Assembly: GCA_046758905.1 (NCBI GenBank) | Contig: JBHIBC010000018.1 | Coordinates: 1-41,550 of the forward strand | DNA from: JBHIBC01 sp046758905 | GTDB taxonomy: Bacteria > Acidobacteriota > Polarisedimenticolia > Gp22-AA2 | Length of the DNA stretch: 41,550 nt | Direction: 5' to 3' | Shown: one piece after another, positions 1 through 7,640 of the stretch | Layout: each line of letters opens with the position of its first letter | Numbering within the stretch: the first letter of the stretch is position 1 | Made by a program: the position numbers and the translations under genes | Notes under the pieces: generated by a model | Seen by the model: only the letters and a program-made list of their open reading frames with translations | Databases searched by the model: none | Told to the model about the DNA's origin: nothing

Positions 1-1655
1 GGCGCCAGCTTCTCCGTCCCCGACCTCGCGGCGGGCCCGGGGCGGGTGCGCCTCGGGCTCGACGGCCTGCGCGACGGAGCGCGGACCGCTCCTCGCGGGG
101 CCGCGCCGTCATGTCGGCGCAGCTTCGGACGCGCGGCGGTCGTCGGCTCCTTCCCACTCTCGCCCCGGCGCGGCCCGGGCCGGACGCCCGGAGCCCGGCG
201 ACCTCCCCGGTCGATCCCCGCGGCCGGGCGGTGCGTGGCCCCTGCTGCCGGGGCGCCGACGCGTCGGTCGGCCGCGCGAGCGCTGTGCGGCTCGAGGGCC
301 CGGAACGACACCAGCCGGCCCGATCGTCCTCTCATCACCTTCAGCGGCTTGCGGGCGGCCCGAACCCTCTCGACGAAGCTCCGGGCCTTCTCAGGACGAG
401 CGGCGACGGCCTTCGGGTCGAATCGCGGCAGTCGGCCGGTCACCACGAACTTCGCGTCCCGCGGGACGAGCCCGACCTTCACCAGGTGACGGCCGTCACG
501 TACGCCGAACCGGCCGACCGGCGCGAACCGCCAGCCCCTCCGGTGCAGGTGCGTCACCCGGACGTCGATCGCGCTGACGAAATGCACGTCGTGGAACACG
601 GGGTAGTTGTAATAGTTGAGCGGACACCATCCGATGTAGGCGGGCCCGACCGCAAAGCTGACCCAGGCCCCGCTCCAGGCTCCGCCCGGGATCCAGAACC
701 AGCCGAGGTTCACCGTGTAGTCCCAGCGACCGTAATGGTATGGGGCCCAGCCCCAGGGGTCGTACGAGATCCACACCCAGCCGGACGGGTACCAGGACCA
801 GTACCCGTGCACATAGGGGCCCCACGAGCCGGAGTAGGTCGGCAGCCACACCCAGCCGTAGGTCGGCGCGTGGCGCCAGACCCCGTAAACCGCGAGCTCG
901 CCGAGGTAAGGACGGACGGCCGGAGGGACGTCCGCCTCGACCTCGTCGAGCGGCGCGCCGTCGCCGCGCCGCAGGTAGGCGTCCAGCCTCCCCCCGCAAA
1001 ATCGATCGAAGTCATCGAGCCGCTGGGTGTTGAACGGCTGCGGGCCGGAGGGAGTCCGGCCGGCCCGCACGCTGCTCCGTTCACCGCTTCGCACCAGGAC
1101 CGAACCGCGGTCGCCCGACAGCTCCGCCACGCCGCGAAACGACGAGAGCGTGGTCACCCCGCGCTCGGAATCGATCCGGTAGGAGCCGCTGGAGACGGGG
1201 TAGATCGAGCCGCCCTCGGTGTCGATCTGGAAGACCGACTCCTCGTCGTCGACCGGGTGGGGCAGCTCGATCCTCAGGCTCCCCTCCTCGAGGGCGAGCA
1301 GATTCGTGCTCTGGTACTCGTTCGCGAAATCCGAGAGGCTGCGGAATATCAGGTGCGTGCCCTCGTCCAGCCATACGATCACTCCGTCCACGAGCTCGAC
1401 CTCGAGGCGCCCCCCCTCGGTCCAGGCGCGATCTCCGGGGGCCAGGGGGACGTTGATCCCGGCCTCGACGATCTCCCCGTCCAGGGTCTTCCGGATGGTC
1501 GCCTCGCCCTCCGCGTACCGCACCCTGGCGTACGAGGAGCCGGATTCCTGCCCGGCGGCGCGCGCCCGGCCGCCCCCCGGGACCAGCCAGAACAGGGCGA
1601 TGAGACCACTTATCAGGAGTTCCCGGTGCATCTGAGTTCTCGGGATCGCTGGCAT
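1..1655 (-). CDS. FecR-like / DUF6600 surface protein, 3' end cut by window edge
   Basis: The minus-strand frame is open from an ATG at 1655 to the window edge, so at least 551 residues are present and the C terminus is missing. A second in-frame ATG at 1631 gives a cleaner signal peptide (hydrophobic LLISGLIALFWLV, then ARA-AGQ) and may be the true start. Residues about 40-190 resemble a FecR-type beta domain, including ATIRKTLDGEIVEAG and a DEGTHLIF segment. Residues about 250-342 are a Trp/Tyr/Gly-rich block (YGWVWLPTY, GYWSWYPSGWVWISYDPWGWAPYHYG, GWCPLNYYNYP) typical of DUF6600 proteins. From about residue 440 the chain becomes an Arg/Pro/Ala-rich basic tail. The family is exported and of unknown function. 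No sigma factor or anti-sigma partner adjoins it, so a classical FecR signalling role is not supported. Confidence 0.8.
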   Translation of the reverse strand, partial: MPAIPRTQMHRELLISGLIALFWLVPGGGRARAAGQESGSSYARVRYAEGEATIRKTLDGEIVEAGINVPLAPGDRAWTEGGRLEVELVDGVIVWLDEGTHLIFRSLSDFANEYQSTNLLALEEGSLRIELPHPVDDEESVFQIDTEGGSIYPVSSGSYRIDSERGVTTLSSFRGVAELSGDRGSVLVRSGERSSVRAGRTPSGPQPFNTQRLDDFDRFCGGRLDAYLRRGDGAPLDEVEADVPPAVRPYLGELAVYGVWRHAPTYGWVWLPTYSGSWGPYVHGYWSWYPSGWVWISYDPWGWAPYHYGRWDYTVNLGWFWIPGGAWSGAWVSFAVGPAYIGWCPLNYYNYPVFHDVHFVSAIDVRVTHLHRRGWRFAPVGRFGVRDGRHLVKVGLVPRDAKFVVTGRLPRFDPKAVAARPEKARSFVERVRAARKPLKVMRGRSGRLVSFRALEPHSARAADRRVGAPAAGATHRPAAGIDRGGRRAPGVRPGPRRGESGKEPTTAARPKLRRHDGAAPRGAVRAPSRRPSSPRRTRPGPAARSGTEKLA

Positions 1656-1860
1656 GATCACGAACCTGCCTTTCCGGACCGGGCTCCCGCAGAGCCCGTG
1701 TCGGCAGTCGGTTCTAGCCAGATCCGTGCCACCGACGCGAAAGCCCTCCCGGAGCCGGACGGCCGGGTCCCGCGCCCTCCTCGATAGTTTCCCGGGAGGA
1801 GCGGGCCCGAGAACTGTCCCCGAAGACAGCCAGCGCCGTCCTGCGCCGCGGACAGGCCAT

Positions 1861-1890
1861 TTGCCGTCGCCCCGAGCCCGGTCCTATACT
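1861..1890 (+). promoter_or_regulatory. Promoter of the small exported protein; probably a leaderless transcript
   Basis: TTGCCG (1861-1866) and TATACT (1885-1890) are separated by 18 bp. The ATG at 1898 begins 7 nt after the -10 element, so the predicted start of transcription coincides with the start codon. No Shine-Dalgarno sequence precedes the ATG, which fits a leaderless mRNA. Confidence 0.55.
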
Positions 1891-1897
1891 GGCATCG

Positions 1898-2371
1898 ATG
1901 AAGCGTCCCCTCCCGCACGCATTCGTCGTCCTTCTGGTCGGCGCCTCTGTGGTGCCGTGCCTCCCTCTGCCGGCGCGGGCCGGCGGCCGGAGCGAGATCG
2001 CGGCCGGCACGGAGAAGAAGGAGAAGCCCCGCCTCAAGCTGAGCGTCGAGCCGGCCGTCGGCTTCACGCCGGTGACGGCCCTGCTGACCGCGCATCTGTC
2101 CGGTGTGGACCCGCGCGATCCCAATTTCTGCCATGCCGCCGTGACCTGGATCAGGATCGACCCGGGTCGCACCGCGGAGCATGCCTCCAGGATCCGGCGC
2201 GATCCGGTCTGCCTGCACGCCGAGGAGGACTCACGCGTGCCGATGTTCTACACCAAGACCTTCACCCTGCGCCAGCCCGGCTCCCACCTCTTCAAGGCCC
2301 GCATCGAGGGCAAGGATGGGAAGGCGATCGAGTCGGGCTACGCGCGGGTTCGCGTCCTCAGGGTGCAGTAG
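1898..2371 (+). CDS. Small exported protein with PKD/Ig-like body, unknown function
   Basis: 157 residues. Residues 1-28 are a Sec signal peptide (KR at the N terminus, core AFVVLLVGASVVPCLPL, cleavage near ARA-GG). After a Lys/Glu-rich linker the mature part reads like a PKD/Ig-type beta sandwich: a VEPAVGFTPVTALLTAHL opening, central strands, and a closing GSHLFKARIEGKDGKAIESGYARVRV. C78 and C105 are the only cysteines in the mature chain and could form a disulfide. I do not recognise a named family. The start is the only ATG compatible with the signal peptide and lies directly behind a -10 element. It converges with the AsmA gene, leaving only 6 bp between the two stop codons. Confidence 0.75.
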   Translation: MKRPLPHAFVVLLVGASVVPCLPLPARAGGRSEIAAGTEKKEKPRLKLSVEPAVGFTPVTALLTAHLSGVDPRDPNFCHAAVTWIRIDPGRTAEHASRIRRDPVCLHAEEDSRVPMFYTKTFTLRQPGSHLFKARIEGKDGKAIESGYARVRVLRVQ

Positions 2372-2377
2372 CCTCCC

Positions 2378-4411
2378 TCACTCCTCTTCGCCCCGCTCTC
2401 CCAGGCTCTCGAGGAGCAGGTCCATGAGACGCTTCCGGGCTCTCGGCCCGAACTCCTTCTTCTTCCTGTCCCGGAACTGCCGCGCCTGGGCGGAGGTGTC
2501 GAGGGAGATCCGCGGGGAGGCCAGGGGGCCCCTCACCAGGAGGTGGAGCGTGACCCGTCCCTGCTCATCGGTCAGCGCGTCGAGCTTCGCGCTGCGCTCG
2601 ACCATGCCACGGCTCGAGCCCTCCGAGAAGGTCGCCGCAACGCGGAGGTCCAGCGTCCCGTCCAGCCCGAGCCCGCCCCTGCCGAAAAGGTCCAGATCCG
2701 GGGAGTGCAGGACGAGGTCGCGGGTGCTGGCGACGCCCTCGGCTATCGACAACGTACCGCGCAGATACTCGAAAGCGGTCTCGTCCCGGCCGATCCCCCG
2801 GCCGCCCGCCGCCTCGAGCAGGGCCGCGGCGCGCTTGAGGACGCTGAATGAGGTCAGCGACCCGCCCGACAGCTCCAGGGAACCGGTCCCCCGCGCATTC
2901 GCCAGCATGACCCGCAGGCTCGAGCCCGAAGCCTCCACCTCGAGGCTCCCGCTCAGGTTGCCGCGCAGCAGACCGCTCAGGGCCGGGTCATAGGCTGCGA
3001 GCAGCGGCTCGACCTCGACCCCGTCCAGCCGCGCGTCGAGGCCGTAGGCCGGTTCGCCCCCGCCCAGATCGACCCGAGCCCGCCCGCCGAGCGTGCCGCC
3101 GTAAAACGATGTGCGCATCTCGTCCACCGTCAGCGCCCCGCGCGCCAGCCCCCCCGAGGCCTTCACGTCCGTGAGCTCGAATGTCTGGAAGCGCACCCTG
3201 TCGGCCGACAGCGTCCCGCGAGCCGTGATTCGCTGCAGGAGGCCCGGCCCCTCTCCGGCCGCCGCCGGCGCCGCGAGCGACCCTCCCCGCTCGACGCGGT
3301 CGGTGGCCGACGCGGGCCCGGCGAGGCCGTCCAGGATCTCGTTGAAGTCGAGATTCGGCGATGCGAGATCGAAGGCGACCCTGGGCCGCTCGAAGTCCTC
3401 GAGCCGCAGTCTCCCTCCGATCGACGACGACCCGATCCGCAGGCCGAAGTTCCTCCAGACCGCCCGGTTCCCGTCCACCGCTAGGGTGCCCCGGATCCCC
3501 TGCACCGGCAGGGACATCGAGGCATCGCGATACGACAGGTCGCGCAGCCGCACCTCGCCCTCGAATTCCGCCGCCTCCGGGCGGTCGAGGGGGAGCGTCA
3601 GCTCGCCTTCCAGGTCGATCTCTCCCGCGACCTCGAGCCCGTCCGGCTGCGCCACCCCGAGCCAGGGCGAGAGCCCCGCCAGATCGGAAGCTCGCAGGCC
3701 GCGGCCAGCGACGGCCGCCCTGAGACGCAGGGCCGACCCGTCGACCTCCAGCCGGGCCTCCGCCTTCAGACGGCCGGACCCCAGCCTCACCGACAGATCC
3801 ACTTCGGTCGCGCCCCCGGCGCCCCACCCCCTCACTGCGGCCCCGATCGGGCCGATCTGCGCGCTGGACCGCGTGCCGGGCACGACGGCGTCGTCGTAGA
3901 TCCGAAGCCTGCCGGAGCGCACCACGGCCCGGTGGACGGCCACCCTCAGCCCTCTCTCCCCCCCGGAGGGCCGCGGGGGCCCGGGCCGCCCGGAGGCGTC
4001 GGCCCGATCGAGCAGGTCGTCGAAGCTCCAGCGTCCCTCGGCGTCCCGGATCAGGTTCACAATGGGGCGGTCCAACACGATCGAGCGGATCACCAGGCGG
4101 CGCTTCAGGAGCGGGAGCAGCGCCACGCGGATAGAGACCGACCGGGCGCGCAGCGCCTCCCTGTCCGGATAGCGCGGCCCCTCCGAGACGGCCAGCCTCT
4201 CCGCCCGGATCGCGGGCACGGGGAGGAGCCTGAGGGAGAGGGCGCCGAGGTCGATCGACCGGCCCGTGGCCTCTCCGAGCTCCCGGACGATCAGCGGCCG
4301 ATAGCGGTCGACGTCGAGCAGCGCCGGCAGGGCCACTCCGGCCGCGGCGATCGCCAGACCCGCGGCGACGATCGCCGCCGCCGTCCAGCGCTTGCGTCGT
4401 GGCACGCCCAT
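2378..4411 (-). CDS. AsmA family protein
   Basis: About 677 residues. An N-terminal membrane anchor (AAAIVAAGLAIAAAGVALPALL) is followed by the AsmA N-terminal signature (DVDRYRPLIVRELGEATGRSIDLG, then LVIRSIVLDRPIVNLIRDAEGRWSFDDLL) and a long beta-rich body ending in an AsmA_2-like segment (LDGTLDLRVAATFSE). AsmA/TamB-type proteins are inner-membrane-anchored periplasmic proteins linked to outer-membrane biogenesis and lipid transport. I chose the ATG at 4411 because GCGAGG lies 5-6 nt upstream; a GTG at 4417 is the alternative. The patatin stop lies only about 25 bp upstream on the same strand, so the two genes are almost certainly co-transcribed. The C terminus ends with basic residues and a Glu cluster. 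Confidence 0.88.
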   Translation of the reverse strand: MGVPRRKRWTAAAIVAAGLAIAAAGVALPALLDVDRYRPLIVRELGEATGRSIDLGALSLRLLPVPAIRAERLAVSEGPRYPDREALRARSVSIRVALLPLLKRRLVIRSIVLDRPIVNLIRDAEGRWSFDDLLDRADASGRPGPPRPSGGERGLRVAVHRAVVRSGRLRIYDDAVVPGTRSSAQIGPIGAAVRGWGAGGATEVDLSVRLGSGRLKAEARLEVDGSALRLRAAVAGRGLRASDLAGLSPWLGVAQPDGLEVAGEIDLEGELTLPLDRPEAAEFEGEVRLRDLSYRDASMSLPVQGIRGTLAVDGNRAVWRNFGLRIGSSSIGGRLRLEDFERPRVAFDLASPNLDFNEILDGLAGPASATDRVERGGSLAAPAAAGEGPGLLQRITARGTLSADRVRFQTFELTDVKASGGLARGALTVDEMRTSFYGGTLGGRARVDLGGGEPAYGLDARLDGVEVEPLLAAYDPALSGLLRGNLSGSLEVEASGSSLRVMLANARGTGSLELSGGSLTSFSVLKRAAALLEAAGGRGIGRDETAFEYLRGTLSIAEGVASTRDLVLHSPDLDLFGRGGLGLDGTLDLRVAATFSEGSSRGMVERSAKLDALTDEQGRVTLHLLVRGPLASPRISLDTSAQARQFRDRKKKEFGPRARKRLMDLLLESLGERGEEE

Positions 4412-4436
4412 GAACACCTCGCGACGCCGGGAGGGG

Positions 4437-5396
4437 TTACGGCGCGGGACGGTCTCCGGCTGCCTCGATATAGGAGCGCGCCAGACGCCGGGCGCGCGAC
4501 AGGCCGAACAGCGACGGGAGCCGGGCCCTCCTGATCCGCTTGCGGATAATGTCGATCTTCTCCCGCGTCGCCTCCTCCCCCAGTCTCACGCACTCGAGGA
4601 TCGCGGAGAAATCGGCCCAGTGGACGTGGTCGACGCGCGGCTCCACGACGACGTCCGCGAAGCGGCACTGCATCTTGCCCAGCGCGTCGGAGCGGATGGC
4701 GTTGGCCCGAAACATGATGTTGAGGCCGTTCTTAAACCCGGATGTGTCCTCGATCTCCCTCGACACGTCGACCGCGATGACCAGGTCGGCCCCCAATCGG
4801 ATCGCCGGGAGGACCGGCACCTTGTTGATCCAACCGCCGTCGATCAACCTCCGTCCGCCGATCTCCACCGGCGGGAGCAGTCCCGGCACGGCGCTGCTGG
4901 CGCTGACGGCCAACCGCAACGGGCCATCCGTCAACAGGACCTCCCTTCCCGTGGCGATGTCCGCGGCCACCGCCGCGAACGGAATGGCGGCTCGCTCGAT
5001 CGGCACGTCGTCGAGGACCCCGTTGATATTGTGCTCGAAGTGCTCAGCCGAGATCCACGAGGTCTTGGCCATCGAGTACGAATAGAATATGCCCTTCTTG
5101 ACCAGCGTCAGGAAGCTGTAGAGGGGACCGGGGCGCGCCTCACGGCTCTCTCTCAGGAAGTCGAACTTCGACCGCTTGAACTCCCTGCTGAAGATGAAGT
5201 CCCGGAACCGCTCCTCCGTGGCCTGAGCGCTGCGCGTCGTGGCGTAGACGCCGCCGACGAGCGCACCCACGCTGGTCCCGGTGATGAGGTCGATCGGGAT
5301 CGCCGCATCCTCCAGCACCTTGAGGACGCCGATGTGGGCCAGCCCGCGGGCCGCCCCGCCCCCTAGCGCCAACCCGACCCTCATCCCCTCAAACAT
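4437..5396 (-). CDS. Patatin-like phospholipase (RssA/NTE type)
   Basis: 319 residues, the usual length for single-domain bacterial patatins. The fold is marked by the oxyanion-hole glycines (LALGGGAARG, residues 9-18), the nucleophile elbow GTSVG with S42, and the catalytic Asp in DGG (D186). This Ser/Asp dyad hydrolyses acyl chains from lipids, though the substrate cannot be read from sequence. No signal peptide is seen, so it is likely cytoplasmic or membrane-peripheral. GGAG lies 8 nt before the ATG at 5396; a second ATG at 5384 also has GAGGGG before it and would remove four residues. It sits immediately upstream of the AsmA gene, which suggests a shared role in membrane lipid turnover. 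Confidence 0.9.
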   Translation of the reverse strand: MFEGMRVGLALGGGAARGLAHIGVLKVLEDAAIPIDLITGTSVGALVGGVYATTRSAQATEERFRDFIFSREFKRSKFDFLRESREARPGPLYSFLTLVKKGIFYSYSMAKTSWISAEHFEHNINGVLDDVPIERAAIPFAAVAADIATGREVLLTDGPLRLAVSASSAVPGLLPPVEIGGRRLIDGGWINKVPVLPAIRLGADLVIAVDVSREIEDTSGFKNGLNIMFRANAIRSDALGKMQCRFADVVVEPRVDHVHWADFSAILECVRLGEEATREKIDIIRKRIRRARLPSLFGLSRARRLARSYIEAAGDRPAP

Positions 5397-5437
5397 CCGG
5401 TGGGCTCCGAAAATGCTCCAGCAGCGCCCGGCCGATC

Positions 5438-5443
5438 AGTATA
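5438..5443 (-). promoter_or_regulatory. Candidate -10 element for the patatin-AsmA operon
   Basis: TATACT on the minus strand lies in the 70 bp gap between the nth stop and the patatin start. It is about 40 nt upstream of the ATG. No good -35 hexamer is visible at 16-18 bp, so this is a weak call. Confidence 0.3.
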
Positions 5444-5466
5444 TGTGACGATTCGCCGGCGGCCAT

Positions 5467-6165
5467 TCAAAGGGTGGCCGCGGGGCGCCGGGGACGGACG
5501 CGGGCGCGGGCATAGCGGCAGCGGCCGCTGAGGGGACAGTCGCGGCATGCGGGGTTGCGGGGCCGACAGAGCCGTCTCCCCAGCCGGATGAGGTTGATGT
5601 GCCCCGAGAGCGAGTAGCGCGGCGGGACCAGCCGGCCGAGGATCTCGTGGCTCCTGTCTCGCGTCGGGCTCGCCGGGACCCAACCCAGCCGCGTCGCGAC
5701 CCTGTGGATGTGGGTGTCGACGGGGAAGACGGGCCGACCGCAGGAGAAGAGCAGCACGCAGTGGACCGTCTTCGCCCCCACCCCCTTGAACCGCGACAGG
5801 TACCGGCGCGCCTCGTCGACCGGCAAGCGCCTCAGGAAATCCAGGCTCAGCGACCCTCGCTCGCGGCGGATCTGCCGCAGCAAGGATTGAATGACGCGCG
5901 TCTTGGTTCGCGCCAGCCCGCCGACCCGGATCGAGGCCTCGACTTCCCCGGGCGGCGCCGACATCACCCGCTTCCAGGACCGGAACCTCCGCCGCAGCGC
6001 GTCGTAGGCCCGGTCGCTGTTCCGGTCCGTGGTGTTCTGCGACAGGACGGTCAGGATCAGCTCGTCGAGGGGCCGATGCCTCGTCCCGAGTCGCGGCCGG
6101 CCGAAGGAGCGCTCCAGCCGGGCGAGCCCTTCGACGACCCCAGCGCGGGTGACGCGGCCGGTCAA
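5467..6165 (-). CDS. nth: Endonuclease III (DNA glycosylase/AP lyase)
   Basis: About 232 residues. It has the HhH-GPD fold: a LILTVLSQNTTDRNS helix near residue 37, a helix-hairpin-helix FKGVGAKTVH with catalytic Lys at K132, and catalytic Asp in PVDTH (D150). A C-terminal C-X6-C-X2-C-X5-C cluster (C200, C207, C210, C216) is the 4Fe-4S ligand set, with the same spacing as E. coli Nth. The enzyme removes oxidised pyrimidines and cleaves the AP site. The reading frame is open far upstream to 6618, but that part antisenses another gene. The TTG at 6165 is preceded by AGGGGG with a 4 nt spacer and fits the N terminus. It lies 8 bp behind the GspG-like gene, so the two form an operon. Confidence 0.9.
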   Translation of the reverse strand: MTGRVTRAGVVEGLARLERSFGRPRLGTRHRPLDELILTVLSQNTTDRNSDRAYDALRRRFRSWKRVMSAPPGEVEASIRVGGLARTKTRVIQSLLRQIRRERGSLSLDFLRRLPVDEARRYLSRFKGVGAKTVHCVLLFSCGRPVFPVDTHIHRVATRLGWVPASPTRDRSHEILGRLVPPRYSLSGHINLIRLGRRLCRPRNPACRDCPLSGRCRYARARVRPRRPAATL

Positions 6166-6173
6166 GCCGCCCC

Positions 6174-6659
6174 CTACCGCGCCCCCGGCGGGGGCGAGTT
6201 CGTGAACGCGCCGTCCACCATCACCAAGTCGTCGCCGGACCCGGACCGACCGTCGGGCCCCGGAGAGGTCAGGGTGTAGGTGTCTCCGTCCGACCGGTAG
6301 TCGAGCGTCCGGCCCCAGGCGTCGACCGCCGACGGCGATCTCAGGTAGGCCGGCGAGAGGGCGGAGACAGCTTCCCGCATGGTGGCCCCGCGGGGATAGG
6401 CGCCCCTCTCGAGGCGGTAGGCCTCCAGAGCCCGCGCGACGGTCTCCATCGTCCCCCTGGTCCCGACGAGTCGTCCCTGCTCGAGAGCGTGGAGGACCTC
6501 CCGCGAGTACTCCTCCCCCGCCTTCCCACAGGCGGCCAGCAGGCCGAACAGCAACACAGCGACCGCGGGCGCGGGCCGGCGCCGGCCCGCGGCGTCGTCT
6601 CGCCGATGTGTCGCGCATCGCCTCGCCCCGGCCCTCGCCGGATAACGGGTGCTCATCAT
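6174..6659 (-). CDS. GspG-like lipoprotein (type II secretion pseudopilin C-terminal domain)
   Basis: About 161 residues from the ATG at 6659, placed just behind a strong GGAGGAGGTG. The window also allows ATGs at 6671 and 6656. An Arg-rich N terminus is followed by a hydrophobic core and lipobox LLAAC with C44 as the predicted lipidated cysteine. The mature part matches the GspG C-terminal fold: METVARALEAYRLERGAYP, then VDAWGRTLDYRSDGDTYTLTSPGPDG with an Asp/Gly-rich, calcium-loop-like end (RSGSGDD). The prepilin leader (G-F-T-L-I-E) of true pseudopilins is absent, so this is not a standard pilus subunit. No other secretion gene is nearby. Its position directly before nth may be simple co-transcription. 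Confidence 0.72.
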   Translation of the reverse strand: MMSTRYPARAGARRCATHRRDDAAGRRRPAPAVAVLLFGLLAACGKAGEEYSREVLHALEQGRLVGTRGTMETVARALEAYRLERGAYPRGATMREAVSALSPAYLRSPSAVDAWGRTLDYRSDGDTYTLTSPGPDGRSGSGDDLVMVDGAFTNSPPPGAR

Positions 6660-6693
6660 CACCTCCTCCATGCCGCCCGGCTCGCGCCCGGGG

Positions 6694-6699
6694 ATTGTA
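6694..6699 (-). promoter_or_regulatory. Candidate -10 element for the GspG-like/nth operon
   Basis: TACAAT on the minus strand lies 35 nt before the ATG at 6659 in the divergent spacer with endonuclease V. No convincing -35 is visible. Confidence 0.3.
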
Positions 6700-6845
6700 T
6701 TACGAGCGGCGGGCCGCGCATCCTCCCGCTCGGGCGACCGGGGCCGGTGCCGCCCGCCCCTGGACAGACGGGTCCGCCTCTGCGACGATGCGCCTTGCCC
6801 CGGGCCGGTCCCTAACCCGCCCGGCGTCCGGTCGGGAGATCATCG

Positions 6846-7640
6846 ATGAGGACCGCCGACGATCGCGTTCCGCTTCAACGCTGGCCGCGCAGCCCGCGGG
6901 CGGCGAAGGCCCTGCAGGAGAAGCTCCGCCGAAGGCTCCGTCCGACGGGGAGGCTCGGAGGTGTCCGGCTCGTGGCCGGCGCGGACATCGCCTACGATGC
7001 GGCCCGCAACCTGTCGTTCGCCGCGGTCTTGGTCTTCACCTTTCCCGATCTGGACCCGGTCGAGGCGAAGTGGGCGCGCGGGCGGATCCGGTTCCCCTAC
7101 ATCCCCGGCCTCCTCAGCTTCCGCGAGGCGCCGGCGCTGGTGCGGGCCTTCCGTCGCCTGCGGACACATCCCGACCTGCTGATCTGCGACGGCCAGGGGA
7201 TAGCTCACCCGCGCGGCATCGGGCTGGCATCGCATCTGGGGCTGATCCTCGGCCTGCCGACGATCGGCTGCGCCAAGAGCCGCCTGATCGGGAGCCACGG
7301 GCCGGTCGGGCGGGCCGCTGGGTGCCTGACGCCCCTCCTCTACCGGGGGCGCACCGTCGGCGCGGTCGTCAGGAGCCGGAGGGGGGTGAGGCCGCTGTAC
7401 GTGTCGCCCGGCGACCACATCGGAGTGGCGGACGCGGTGCGTTACGTCCTCGCCTGCTGCCGGGGGTTCCGGATCCCGGAACCCGTGCGTCAGGCCGACA
7501 TCCTGGTGGGGCGCCTCAAGCGCGCCGATCCTCCGGCCGCAGCCGCGCGCCGGCGCCCGCGCCCCGCCGGCCCCTCGGACGCTATGGTAGAATCCGGCCG
7601 GGGTGCCGGCCATGAAGGGATCGCGCGGAGCGCGACGTGA
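6846..7640 (+). CDS. nfi: Endonuclease V
   Basis: 264 residues. The family signature is clear: GADIAY with metal ligand D47, the RFPYIPGLLSFREAP strand-separating wedge with E94, and ICDGQGIAHPRGIGLASHLG with D115. Endonuclease V nicks DNA one nucleotide 3' of deaminated bases such as inosine. The conserved domain ends near residue 220 (ADAVRYVLACCRGFRIPEP). The last 35-40 residues are Ala/Arg/Pro-rich and are encoded where the gene runs 29 bp into the next one, so they are probably not functional. It diverges from the GspG-like/nth operon, placing two deaminated/oxidised-base repair enzymes head to head across 170 bp. Confidence 0.92.
   Translation: MRTADDRVPLQRWPRSPRAAKALQEKLRRRLRPTGRLGGVRLVAGADIAYDAARNLSFAAVLVFTFPDLDPVEAKWARGRIRFPYIPGLLSFREAPALVRAFRRLRTHPDLLICDGQGIAHPRGIGLASHLGLILGLPTIGCAKSRLIGSHGPVGRAAGCLTPLLYRGRTVGAVVRSRRGVRPLYVSPGDHIGVADAVRYVLACCRGFRIPEPVRQADILVGRLKRADPPAAAARRRPRPAGPSDAMVESGRGAGHEGIARSAT
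7585..7593 (+). promoter_or_regulatory. Extended -10 promoter element for pcm
   Basis: TGGTAGAAT (extended -10: TG, one base, TAGAAT) lies inside the end of the endonuclease V gene, 18 nt before the ATG at 7612. It resembles elements upstream of kinase 1 and the substrate-binding lipoprotein in this window. No -35 consensus is visible. Confidence 0.4.

Noticed and set aside
111..1787. Long plus-strand ORF of 558 codons across the FecR/DUF6600 gene
   Set aside because: It is antisense to a clear minus-strand gene, rich in Arg/Pro/Ala and without a family motif; such shadows are expected at very high GC.
6166..6618. N-terminal extension of nth to a 383-codon ORF
   Set aside because: It lies in a shifted frame of the GspG-like gene, and Nth homology begins just after the TTG at 6165.
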